Positions 56,739-64,000 of a stretch of DNA of 64,000 nucleotides are shown here, piece after piece (position 1 is the first letter of the stretch; every line of letters starts with the position of its first letter). Made by a program: the position numbers and the translations under genes. Origin of the DNA: Acinetobacter sp. NIPH 298 (GTDB taxonomy: Bacteria > Pseudomonadota > Gammaproteobacteria > Pseudomonadales > Moraxellaceae); assembly GCF_000369505.1 (NCBI RefSeq), contig NZ_KB850055.1, positions 1,426,001-1,490,000 of the forward strand, given 5' to 3'. The notes beneath the pieces were generated by a model. That model was not told the origin of the DNA, did no database searches, and was given only the letters and a program-made list of their open reading frames with translations.

Positions 56739-57545
56739 ATGCTAAAGAAGCATTCTGTACTTTTTGTTGCCTTACTCAGCAGTGCACATTTATATGCCAA
56801 TGTCCCAATTGAATCTCGAGCATTAAGCCAACAGTCTGCCAATACTGGCAATACCGCAAACGTAGGTTCAAACTTAAACTGGGATCTCATCCAGAAGAAT
56901 CAAAGACTCGAAGAAGAAGTTCGTAAGTTACGCGGTCAACTCGAAGAGCATGACAATGCCATTGAGCAACTCAAAAAAGAACTCACAAATCGCTATACTG
57001 ATTTAGATCAACGTTTAGAATTACTATCTCAGAAGATTGATCCTCCAGAAGAACATGCAGACGAAGCGATAGATGCTTCACAACCCGTTTCAAATACCGT
57101 TACTGCAAGCACACCAGTTGAAGCACAGCCTCAACCAAGTACAGCAGCAGCCAATATCAATGCAAACAATCAACTAGAGTTAGAAAAAGCTGCGTATACG
57201 GTGGCATTAGATGCATACAAACAAGGTGGCGCGAAACAAGCCATTCAGCCGATGCAAAATTTCATTAAAAACCATCCCAACGGAATTTATATTGGGAATG
57301 CATATTTTTGGCTGGCAGAGTTTTATCTCGCGATTACTCCAGCCAACTATACTGCTGCCAAACAAAACTATAATACCGTCGTAGATAAATATCCAAATTC
57401 TGCGAGAGCCTCACGCGCCCTATATCAACTGTATAGCATCGCAACTGAAGTAGATAAGAATACAGCGCAAGCAAATCAATATAAAACCAAATTGTTGGCT
57501 CAATACCCGCAATCAGAAGAAGCTAAATTTATCCAAAAGAAATAA
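56739..57545 (+). CDS. cpoB: cell division coordinator CpoB (YbgF)
   Basis: A 268-residue periplasmic protein: signal peptide (cut near YAN-VPIE), coiled-coil trimerisation helix at about 48-95 (QKNQRLEEEVRKLRGQLEEHDNAIEQLKKEL), a T/P/S-rich linker, then TPR repeats (AYTVALDAYKQGGAKQAIQPMQNF, AYFWLAEFYLA, YNTVVDKYPNSARA). CpoB links peptidoglycan synthesis to Tol-Pal constriction. Tol-pal genes are not adjacent, unlike E. coli. Confidence 0.9.
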   Translation: MLKKHSVLFVALLSSAHLYANVPIESRALSQQSANTGNTANVGSNLNWDLIQKNQRLEEEVRKLRGQLEEHDNAIEQLKKELTNRYTDLDQRLELLSQKIDPPEEHADEAIDASQPVSNTVTASTPVEAQPQPSTAAANINANNQLELEKAAYTVALDAYKQGGAKQAIQPMQNFIKNHPNGIYIGNAYFWLAEFYLAITPANYTAAKQNYNTVVDKYPNSARASRALYQLYSIATEVDKNTAQANQYKTKLLAQYPQSEEAKFIQKK

Positions 57546-57560
57546 TTTTCATCACTGCAT

Positions 57561-57594
57561 AAAAAAAGCCAGTTTTCTCAAACTGGCTTTTTTA
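57561..57594. terminator. bidirectional terminator between cpoB and ppiD
   Basis: AAAAAGCCAGTTT / AAACTGGCTTTTT stem with 4-base loop, A-run left and T-run right. Confidence 0.95.
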
Positions 57595-57606
57595 CTTCAA
57601 TCAAAC

Positions 57607-59478
57607 TTATTTGATTTCTGCTTGCGATTTTAAATATTCAGTATAGTCATCCAGAATTTGTTGTCCGCGGAACTGCTGATAAAGCTTTCTCAACTCTTTC
57701 AACTCTTCTGCTGGCAAACCACTTGCTATACTGCTATCAACTTTTGAAACCGCAACAATCACTAGCTCGTTTGGTAGCTTCGTCGCTGTTGCAGACCACA
57801 TTCCGTCTTTGCTTGGTGCTGCAAGACTAAATGCAGCTCGCTCAATCGCACGTTTCAAGCCTTGAGAGCGCGCAAATGTACCTGCATTTTCAAAAGTCAC
57901 TTGTGATTTTGCAATCACTTTGGCAGCTGGTTGAGTCTTAAAGTCAGCTAAGGTTGTCGCAACTTTTGCTTGGGCTGCTTTATAAGCCTTCTCTTCAATA
58001 ACTTTCGCCTTCACCTCTGCTGTGACCTGTGTCAAAGGTTTCGTACCTGCTGGATGATAATCACGAACTTTAATCCAAATGGTATCTCCATTCGCCAATT
58101 GGATACTAGATGATGCATTTCGATCACCATTTTTCACATCATCACTAAACAGTTTTGCTTTAACACTTAAATCACTTAACACTGGATCTTGTGTTGCTAA
58201 AGTCACTGTTTTAGCAGATTGAATACGCGCACCTTTAACCTCTTGCGCAACCACATCTAAAGAGTCACCACCTACAACCATTTCATTTAAGTTATTGACT
58301 GTGTCACTAAACAAGTTAGCGACCTTAGTTTTTTCAACTTCTGCGGTTAAACGTGCTTTTTCAGATTCAAACGATGGAATATTTGCTTCTGGTGCATTTG
58401 TCTCAATAATATGGTAACCATACTGCGTTTTTACAGGTTTAGAAATTTGTCCATTTTTCAAGCTATTTACAGCACTGTCAAAATCAGCTGAGAAAGCACC
58501 AGGTGCATAAGCTTCAACCAAACCGCCTTGCCCTTTAGAGCTAGGGTCATCAGAGAATTGTGCCGCTGCTTGCGCAAATGTCATCCCTGCTTGGATTTTG
58601 GCATAAACGTCATTTGCAAGCTTTTGAGCAGCAGCATCACCGCGCTCATCAGCAGTAATCAAGATATGTTTAACTTCACGCTTTACATCTTTTTGTTGTT
58701 TTTCCACAAATGCTGCATAAGCTTGTTTTAAATCTGCCTCTGTTACTGCTAGATTTGCTTGAGGAAGCAACGCTGGACTTAGGACCACATAATCCACATC
58801 AACACTTGCAACTTGCTTAAATTCATTTTTATGCTTGTTGTAGTAATCAGTGATTTCTTGATTTGTCGCTGTTACCCCTTTCTTGTAGTCATCTAATTTG
58901 ATACTTGCTAAATGCAATGTGCGCTGTTCTGTTTGCAGATTTGCTAATTGCTGCAAATCAGACTGACTGACCAATGCATACTCCATCAGCGTTGATGAAA
59001 CCATCTTCAAAGCATGATCTTGGCGCAGACTCGCGATCAAGCCCTGATTGGTCATGCCAGCAGAGCGTAAATAGTTTTCGTATAATTGTTGAGAAAATTT
59101 TCCATTTTCCTGAAAACCAGGCTGTTGAGCCAACATTTGCTCAAGCTGCACATCACTTAAAGAGATACCTAATTTATCTGCTTGTTGCGACAACAAACTA
59201 CGTGCAACAAGTGCATCTAATGCTTTTTCCTGAATAACAGGAAGATTTAACAGTGACTCATCGCCCTGAACCAAAGATAAATATTGATCTTTATAATTTT
59301 TGATCGCACTTTCTAATTCTTTCTTAGAAATATCCTGACCATTTACCGATTTGGCAACATCTACTCTATTGCCGCCACTAAAATATCCTTCAATACCTAC
59401 AAGTGCTAAAGGGGTCAAAAACAAAACTAATAGGACTTTGCCAAGCCAACCCTTAATGACTGTACGAAATGATTCCAT
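57607..59478 (-). CDS. ppiD: periplasmic folding chaperone PpiD
   Basis: A 623-residue inner-membrane-anchored protein: N-terminal transmembrane helix (about 12-33), SurA-like helical region at about 35-180 (with NGQDISKKELESAIKN), a parvulin domain at about 265-365 (VKHILITADERGDAAA, FAQAAAQFSDDPSSKGQGGLVEAY, VKTQYGYHIIE), and a C-terminal helical domain. It helps newly translocated proteins at SecYEG. Located downstream of hup, as in E. coli. Confidence 0.95.
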   Translation of the reverse strand: MESFRTVIKGWLGKVLLVLFLTPLALVGIEGYFSGGNRVDVAKSVNGQDISKKELESAIKNYKDQYLSLVQGDESLLNLPVIQEKALDALVARSLLSQQADKLGISLSDVQLEQMLAQQPGFQENGKFSQQLYENYLRSAGMTNQGLIASLRQDHALKMVSSTLMEYALVSQSDLQQLANLQTEQRTLHLASIKLDDYKKGVTATNQEITDYYNKHKNEFKQVASVDVDYVVLSPALLPQANLAVTEADLKQAYAAFVEKQQKDVKREVKHILITADERGDAAAQKLANDVYAKIQAGMTFAQAAAQFSDDPSSKGQGGLVEAYAPGAFSADFDSAVNSLKNGQISKPVKTQYGYHIIETNAPEANIPSFESEKARLTAEVEKTKVANLFSDTVNNLNEMVVGGDSLDVVAQEVKGARIQSAKTVTLATQDPVLSDLSVKAKLFSDDVKNGDRNASSSIQLANGDTIWIKVRDYHPAGTKPLTQVTAEVKAKVIEEKAYKAAQAKVATTLADFKTQPAAKVIAKSQVTFENAGTFARSQGLKRAIERAAFSLAAPSKDGMWSATATKLPNELVIVAVSKVDSSIASGLPAEELKELRKLYQQFRGQQILDDYTEYLKSQAEIK

Positions 59479-59574
59479 AAGTATTCCAATATTTTATTTC
59501 GGGGCAATTTTAACTGAAAAACCAAAGTGAATGAATGCCGAATGAGGATCAAATTAATTTTTTCATTCGATAAA

Positions 59575-59602
59575 TAAAAAACGCACCCAAAATGGTGCGT
59601 TT
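59575..59602 (-). terminator. terminator of hup
   Basis: Stem ACGCACC / GGTGCGT with T-run on the minus strand. Confidence 0.88.
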
Positions 59603-59617
59603 ATTGATTTAGAAAGA

Positions 59618-59890
59618 TTACGCAACCGAATCTTTTAAACCCTTACCAGCTTTGAAGCTAGGTACTTTGCTTGCTTTGATTTGAAGCTCTTCACCAGTTT
59701 TAGGATTACGACCAGTACGTGCAGCTCGTTCTTTTACGCTAAAAGTACCGAAACCAACTAAAGTAACCGTATCACCTTTTTTAAGTGCTTCAGTGATTGA
59801 TGCGATTGTCGCGTCAAGTGCCTTACCAGCATCCGACTTAGACACTCCCCCTTTTTCAGCGATCGCATCAATTAATTCTGATTTATTCAT
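59618..59890 (-). CDS. hupB: HU DNA-binding protein
   Basis: A 90-residue nucleoid protein: [56 protein letters not shown] (DNA-binding arms), and [12 protein letters not shown]. It is followed by ppiD (the E. coli order is hupB-ppiD). A GAGGA sits upstream of the ATG. Confidence 0.96.
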   Translation of the reverse strand: MNKSELIDAIAEKGGVSKSDAGKALDATIASITEALKKGDTVTLVGFGTFSVKERAARTGRNPKTGEELQIKASKVPSFKAGKGLKDSVA

Positions 59891-60058
59891 GATAAAAAAT
59901 ATCCTCTTAATATCGTTTGTTAAGATCCAAGGCTATAGTTTAAAAGGCCATGCAGCCTTTATAGCAATGCTTTAGGGGAGAACGCAATACTAGAAAGACC
60001 TTTTAATTAAAATAAATACCGAAATACGACATAAACGGACGAGTTGCTCGCAATTTTT

Positions 60059-60514
60059 TTACTTTTTATTCAATTTAGCCTTAAGTTGATCATTTTCTTC
60101 GATTAAAGCATCGACTTTAATATGTAGTTGCACCAATAACTGTTCAATATGCTGAAGATCCTTCGGCGTCACCAATCCAATTCGATTTAAAGAGTGATTC
60201 ACCCCACTATCTAAAATCTTTTCAACCTTATCTTTGGTATCCGTGACAGATTCTTTTGCTTTCTCTGTAACCTTACCAACAGTATTGTCAGCAAAATCTA
60301 CTGTCTTTGACTCCAACTCTTCGCCAACTTTAACCAATGAGTCGAATAATTTATTTCCTTCTTCCTCAGCGCGAGAAAAAGCCCCTAAACCTGCTAGCCA
60401 AATTTGTTGTGTGTATTTTTTAAAATCGAGTGCCGATTTCTTGGAACTCTTTGATTTTAGCTTAGTTCCTGCCTCTGTTTCTTCACTCACATTTTCTCTA
60501 CTTGCCTTATCCAT
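60059..60514 (-). CDS. phasin family protein
   Basis: A 151-residue phasin: after an acidic/basic N terminus, YTQQIWLAGLGAFSRAEEEGNKLFDSLVKVGEELE is the PhaF/PhaI-type amphipathic segment. The remainder has a K/D/E-rich helix (TVGKVTEKAKESVTDTKDKVEKIL) and a coiled-coil end (LVQLHIKVDALIEENDQLKAKL). Phasins coat polyhydroxyalkanoate granules. No pha synthase is in the window; stress or lipid-body roles are also possible. Divergent from the SCP2-domain gene. Confidence 0.9.
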   Translation of the reverse strand: MDKASRENVSEETEAGTKLKSKSSKKSALDFKKYTQQIWLAGLGAFSRAEEEGNKLFDSLVKVGEELESKTVDFADNTVGKVTEKAKESVTDTKDKVEKILDSGVNHSLNRIGLVTPKDLQHIEQLLVQLHIKVDALIEENDQLKAKLNKK

Positions 60515-60720
60515 GAACCATTACTCCTAAGCACTTTACAAACAACATGTCGTATTTAACCATAAAAATGTTTTTATAATATCAAAATTAGGACTTGATC
60601 GTTTTAAAAAACTGTTCTACAAAGCAATATAGTCGTGTAAATTGTTTTTAACAGTTGAGTAAGGATACTCAAGTTTACAGGCTTTGTTTTTTGGACTAAC
60701 TGGTAAGGAAAAAGAGACTT

Positions 60721-61368
60721 ATGCGTGATACGCAACAAAGACATAAACACCCACATTTGTTGCTAAACATTGTCATCATTGTTTTAGAAACTTTTTTCTC
60801 TTTCATCCTCACACATGATGCTGCACTACGCTTGCAAGCAAAAAAGTTAATTGATCAAAAGATTACGATTCGTATTAACAGCTACATTCCTTTCTTTGAC
60901 TTTTATATCCAATTCACAGAAAAAGGTCTGTTGTTTGATATGAAAGCACTCGATCGAAAAGTAGATTTAGAAATTAATAGCACACTTATCGATCTGATTA
61001 AAATCTTTGTGTTTAACAATCAACATAGTATTAACAATATGCGTATTTTAGGCGATACAACGCTCGCTGAACAATTTACTGATTTAGTTCCTCATCTCAC
61101 TTTATCGAGCATATTGGTTAACTGGAAACAATGGTTGAACACCTTTGGTGATGATGCAGATACAATTGCGTCACAGCATCGTATTGCCCCATTACTCGAC
61201 AAAATTGATCAACAACGTTCCGAAATCAACACATTACTTGTAGAGGTAAAGCAACATCAAAATCGTATTCTCCGTCTACAAAAACGGCAGCGTTTGATCA
61301 ATATCGGCTTCGCTGTATTGAGCTTTATTTTTATTGCTTTTTTTGTTTATAATGCGTGGATACAATAA
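60721..61368 (+). CDS. SCP2-domain protein with C-terminal membrane anchor
   Basis: A 215-residue protein. The first ~135 residues resemble the SCP2-like lipid-binding domain of UbiJ: an N-terminal hydrophobic helix, then ALRLQAKKLIDQKITIRINSY, DLEINSTLIDLIKIF, and MRILGDTTLAEQFTDLVPHL (the usual G-D segment). UbiJ then has a helical tail; here a coiled coil (DKIDQQRSEINTLLVEVKQHQNRILRLQKRQR, about 160-195) leads to a transmembrane helix at about 193-212. It is divergent from the phasin, 206 bases away, and upstream of iscR. UbiJ-like ubiquinone chaperone function is possible but not shown. Confidence 0.72.
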   Translation: MRDTQQRHKHPHLLLNIVIIVLETFFSFILTHDAALRLQAKKLIDQKITIRINSYIPFFDFYIQFTEKGLLFDMKALDRKVDLEINSTLIDLIKIFVFNNQHSINNMRILGDTTLAEQFTDLVPHLTLSSILVNWKQWLNTFGDDADTIASQHRIAPLLDKIDQQRSEINTLLVEVKQHQNRILRLQKRQRLINIGFAVLSFIFIAFFVYNAWIQ

Positions 61369-61410
61369 ATCCAAGTTAATTTACTTTTCACCTGCACAAT
61401 GGCAATTAAA

Positions 61411-61435
61411 AAACTTGACTATTTTAGTCGGAATT
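61411..61435. promoter_or_regulatory. type 1 IscR binding site
   Basis: Contains GACTATTTTAGTC (61417-61429), the core of the E. coli type 1 IscR site, with about 21 of 25 consensus positions matched. It lies 42-66 bases before the iscR start. A second dyad TTAGAC / GTCTAA at 61444-61460 is just downstream. [4Fe-4S/2Fe-2S]-IscR repression of its own operon is therefore expected. Confidence 0.8.
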
Positions 61436-61476
61436 CATAAAATTTAGACATCTAGTCTAACCATGTGTATCGAATC

Positions 61477-61950
61477 ATGCGCCTTACTACTCGCGGTCGT
61501 TACGCAGTGACTGCTCTACTTGATTTAGCTTTGCAGCCAACTGAACAAACGATCACGCTTGCTGAAATAGCAAATCGTCAATCCATCTCAGTCGCTTATC
61601 TAGAACAGTTATTCGCAAAACTCAAACGACACGGCTTAGTTTCAAGCGTTCGTGGTGCAAATGGCGGATATCACCTTGCCCGAAAAGCAAGTGAAATCAC
61701 AGTACTAGCAATTATTGAAGCTGTAAATGAAACTGTCGATGCGACACGTTGCGACCATAAAGGTAACTGCCAAAATGGTGCAATGTGTTTAACGCATGAC
61801 TTATGGCAAGAACTCTCCCACCATATTGCCGATTATCTTGCAAAAATCTCTCTTGCCGATCTAATCGCTCGTGACAACGTGCAAACCGTTGCAGTCCGCC
61901 AAAATTCAGTAAGTTTAGATTCAGCCCTTCTATCGGTTACAGGTATTTGA
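61477..61950 (+). CDS. iscR: Fe-S cluster regulator IscR
   Basis: A 157-residue Rrf2-type winged-helix regulator: [52 protein letters not shown]. The cluster-binding cysteines C92, C98 and C104 ([14 protein letters not shown]) have the E. coli positions. ATG 61477 is chosen over GTG 61465, since it gives the classical N terminus. It leads the isc operon, with its own binding site upstream. Confidence 0.97.
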   Translation: MRLTTRGRYAVTALLDLALQPTEQTITLAEIANRQSISVAYLEQLFAKLKRHGLVSSVRGANGGYHLARKASEITVLAIIEAVNETVDATRCDHKGNCQNGAMCLTHDLWQELSHHIADYLAKISLADLIARDNVQTVAVRQNSVSLDSALLSVTGI

Positions 61951-61951
61951 C

Positions 61952-63169
61952 ATGAAACGTCCAATTTATCTTGATTACGCAGCAACCACTCCCGTACTTC
62001 CTGAAGTTGCGGAACGTATGATGGAATGCTTAACCTTCGAAGGGTCTTTCGGTAACCCTGCTTCACGTTCGCATGCCTATGGTTGGCAAGCTGAAGAAAA
62101 AGCTGAATATGCACGTGAGCAAGTTGCAAATCTAATCAAAGCAGATCCACGCGAAATCGTTTGGACTTCAGGTGCAACCGAGTCAGATAACTTGGCTCTA
62201 AAAGGGATTGCTCAATTTTACGGCTCAAGAGGCAAACACATCATCACAAGTAAAATCGAACACAAAGCAGTGTTAGATCCTTGTCGTGAACTTGAAGAGC
62301 AAGGCTTTGAAATCACCTATTTAGAACCAGAACCACGTACGGGTTTAATTACCCCTGAAATGGTTCAGGCTGCATTGCGTCCAGATACGATTCTTGTTTC
62401 ATTAATGATGGTCAATAACGAAATTGGTACAGTAACGGACGTTGCTGCGATCGGTGAATTGACACGTGCCAACAAAACCTTTTTCCATGTTGATGCCGCT
62501 CAAGCAGCGGGTAAAGTTGAAATTGATCTTTCAACCATGAAAATCGATTTGATGAGTTTCTCAGCACACAAAATTTATGGTCCTAAAGGTATTGGCGCAC
62601 TCTTCGTTCGCCGTAGTCCACGTGTTCGCCTTAAAGCACAAGTGCACGGTGGCGGTCATGAGCGCGGTATGCGTTCGGGCACTCTAGCGACACATCAAAT
62701 TGTGGGTATGGGTGAAGCTTTTGAAATTGCGGGCAAAAACCTGCAAGCAGAACAAACGCGTATTCGTCAGCTACGTGACAAGTTATGGAATGGCTTACAA
62801 GACCTTGAACAAGTGTTTTTAAACGGCCACCAGACTCAAAGCGTTGCAAATTATTTAAATGTCAGCTTCAACTTTGTTGAAGGTGAATCCCTAATGATGG
62901 CACTAAAAGATGCAGCGGTTTCAAGTGGTTCTGCTTGTACCTCTGCAACACTAGAACCATCATACGTTTTACGTGCTTTAGGTTTATCTGATGAGTTAGC
63001 ACATAGTTCTATCCGTTTTAGTTTTGGTAAGTACACAACTGAAGCAGATATCGACCACGTGTTAACAATTACCAAAGCTGCTGTTGAGAAATTGCGTGAA
63101 CTTTCTCCGCTTTGGGATATGTATAAAGAAGGTATTGACCTTTCAACAGTTGAGTGGGCTGAACACTAA
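61952..63169 (+). CDS. iscS: cysteine desulfurase IscS
   Basis: A 405-residue PLP enzyme that takes sulfur from cysteine for Fe-S cluster and thio-tRNA synthesis. [10 protein letters not shown] start, PLP lysine K207 in [12 protein letters not shown], and catalytic C329 in [22 protein letters not shown]. It starts one base after the iscR stop. Confidence 0.98.
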   Translation: MKRPIYLDYAATTPVLPEVAERMMECLTFEGSFGNPASRSHAYGWQAEEKAEYAREQVANLIKADPREIVWTSGATESDNLALKGIAQFYGSRGKHIITSKIEHKAVLDPCRELEEQGFEITYLEPEPRTGLITPEMVQAALRPDTILVSLMMVNNEIGTVTDVAAIGELTRANKTFFHVDAAQAAGKVEIDLSTMKIDLMSFSAHKIYGPKGIGALFVRRSPRVRLKAQVHGGGHERGMRSGTLATHQIVGMGEAFEIAGKNLQAEQTRIRQLRDKLWNGLQDLEQVFLNGHQTQSVANYLNVSFNFVEGESLMMALKDAAVSSGSACTSATLEPSYVLRALGLSDELAHSSIRFSFGKYTTEADIDHVLTITKAAVEKLRELSPLWDMYKEGIDLSTVEWAEH

Positions 63170-63248
63170 TTCATTGAACTCTTCATTGAAAATAGCGTTT
63201 TAACCCTCATATTAATATTAGGCTGACCCCGAGATTTGGAGAAGCGAC

Positions 63249-63635
63249 ATGGCTTATAGTGAAAAGGTAATTGATCATTACGAAAATCCTCGTAATGTTG
63301 GTGTTTTAGATAAAAATGCTGAAAATGTAGGTACAGGTATGGTTGGTGCACCAGCGTGCGGCGATGTCATGCGTCTACAAATTCAAGTCGATGACAATGG
63401 TGTTATTGAAGAAGCACGCTTTAAGACTTATGGCTGTGGTTCTGCAATTGCATCAAGCTCCCTTGTAACCGAATGGTTAAAAGGTAAGACGCTAGATCAA
63501 GCTCAAGCAATCAAAAATATTGATATTGCTACTGAGTTAGCACTTCCTCCAGTAAAAGTACACTGTTCTGTATTGGCTGAAGATGCGATTAAAGCTGCGA
63601 TTGAAGATTATCGCGGCAAAAAAGTTAAAGCTTAA
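63249..63635 (+). CDS. iscU: Fe-S scaffold IscU
   Basis: A 128-residue scaffold on which IscS builds the cluster. The ligand cysteines C37 (GAPACGDVM), C63 ([10 protein letters not shown]) and C106 ([10 protein letters not shown]) are at the E. coli positions, and the LPPVKVHC HscA-binding segment is present. The 79-base iscS-iscU gap holds a ribosome site but no clear terminator. Confidence 0.98.
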   Translation: MAYSEKVIDHYENPRNVGVLDKNAENVGTGMVGAPACGDVMRLQIQVDDNGVIEEARFKTYGCGSAIASSSLVTEWLKGKTLDQAQAIKNIDIATELALPPVKVHCSVLAEDAIKAAIEDYRGKKVKA

Positions 63636-63664
63636 TTGATGACCGATCAAACATTGGAGTTTTC

Positions 63665-63985
63665 ATGATCCATTTAACTGAAAATGCTGCAACTCATATC
63701 AGCAATTACCTCCAAAATAGAGGTAAAGGTGAAGGCATTCGTATTGGTGTGAAAACTTCAGGTTGTTCTGGCTTGGCTTATGTGCTCGAGTTTGTCGATG
63801 ACATAGACACACATGATCAAATTTTTGAACAATCTGGTGTTAAAGTTTTTGTCGATCCTAAAAGCTTAGTTTATCTCGATGGTTTAGAGATGGACTACGT
63901 GAAAAACGGCTTAAATGAAGGCTTTGAATTTAGCAATCCAAATCAAAAAGGTGAATGTGGCTGCGGTGAATCATTTACTGTTTAA
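63665..63985 (+). CDS. iscA: A-type Fe-S carrier IscA
   Basis: A 106-residue carrier with the cysteines C34 (TSGCSGLAY), C98 and C100 ([11 protein letters not shown]). It carries Fe or Fe-S clusters to apo-proteins. It follows iscU by 29 bases; hscB-hscA-fdx would be expected to the right, outside the window. Confidence 0.97.
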   Translation: MIHLTENAATHISNYLQNRGKGEGIRIGVKTSGCSGLAYVLEFVDDIDTHDQIFEQSGVKVFVDPKSLVYLDGLEMDYVKNGLNEGFEFSNPNQKGECGCGESFTV

Positions 63986-64000
63986 TTCCACGCTCCTTTC

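Overview
The window is chromosomal DNA from a gammaproteobacterium of the genus Acinetobacter (Moraxellaceae). The evidence is its low GC content (roughly 40%), Acinetobacter-type gene neighbourhoods (gpsA-sixA-gspL-gspM, pyrD-cvpA-purF, an AlaA with an extra N-terminal segment), a CpaA/CpaB protease-chaperone pair, and RecA, S20 and Isc proteins of gammaproteobacterial type. I cannot name the species. Most genes are housekeeping and look intact. I see no prophage, insertion sequence, tRNA, rRNA or CRISPR array; one structural RNA (the SRP RNA, ffs) is present.

Layout. 1-2.4 kb: a truncated glutathione peroxidase overlapping msrB, then alaA. 2.7-9.2 kb: periplasmic asparaginase, dnaE, trmJ and cysE. 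9.3-14 kb: two lipoproteins (one a large alpha/beta hydrolase) and ahpF. 14-17.2 kb: a membrane protein, TelA and a diverged TelA paralogue. 17.3-21.9 kb: a thioesterase, a fatty acid desaturase with a PaaX-like regulator, and a large membrane M48-type protein whose zinc site is lost. 22-29.2 kb: pyrD-cvpA-purF, then nitroreductase-gpsA-sixA-gspL-gspM. 29.4-34.2 kb: two small lipoproteins, pgk, a DUF2237 gene, maf, and a LysR/azoreductase divergent pair. 34.3-36.5 kb: the smvA efflux pump and its TetR repressor with two matching operators. 36.5-38.9 kb: the secreted glycoprotease CpaA and its chaperone CpaB. 39.3-44.8 kb: an esterase, then MaoC and FabG4-type genes divergent from a FadI-type thiolase. 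44.9-51.6 kb: a tandem-domain GST-like protein, RraA, an SDR, rpsT, an unrecognised protein and an StcE-like M66 lipoprotein. 51.8-57.5 kb: a phosphatase, cysQ, yrfG-hslR, recA-recX, ffs and cpoB. 57.6-64 kb: ppiD, hup, a phasin, an SCP2-domain membrane protein and iscR-iscS-iscU-iscA.

How the parts fit. CpaA is known from Acinetobacter as a type II secretion substrate, and two components of that machine (GspL, GspM) are in the same window. The M66 lipoprotein is a second, unrelated metalloprotease of a mucin/O-glycoprotein-cleaving family. Lipid metabolism is well represented: desaturase, MaoC-FabG4-FadI, phasin, SCP2 protein, and thioesterase. The most unusual items are the M48 pseudopeptidase, the TelA cassette, the histone-like tail on the FadI thiolase, the MaoC-FabG4-thiolase arrangement that matches mycobacteria, the SCP2-transmembrane protein facing the phasin, and several well-formed palindromic operators in divergent promoters.
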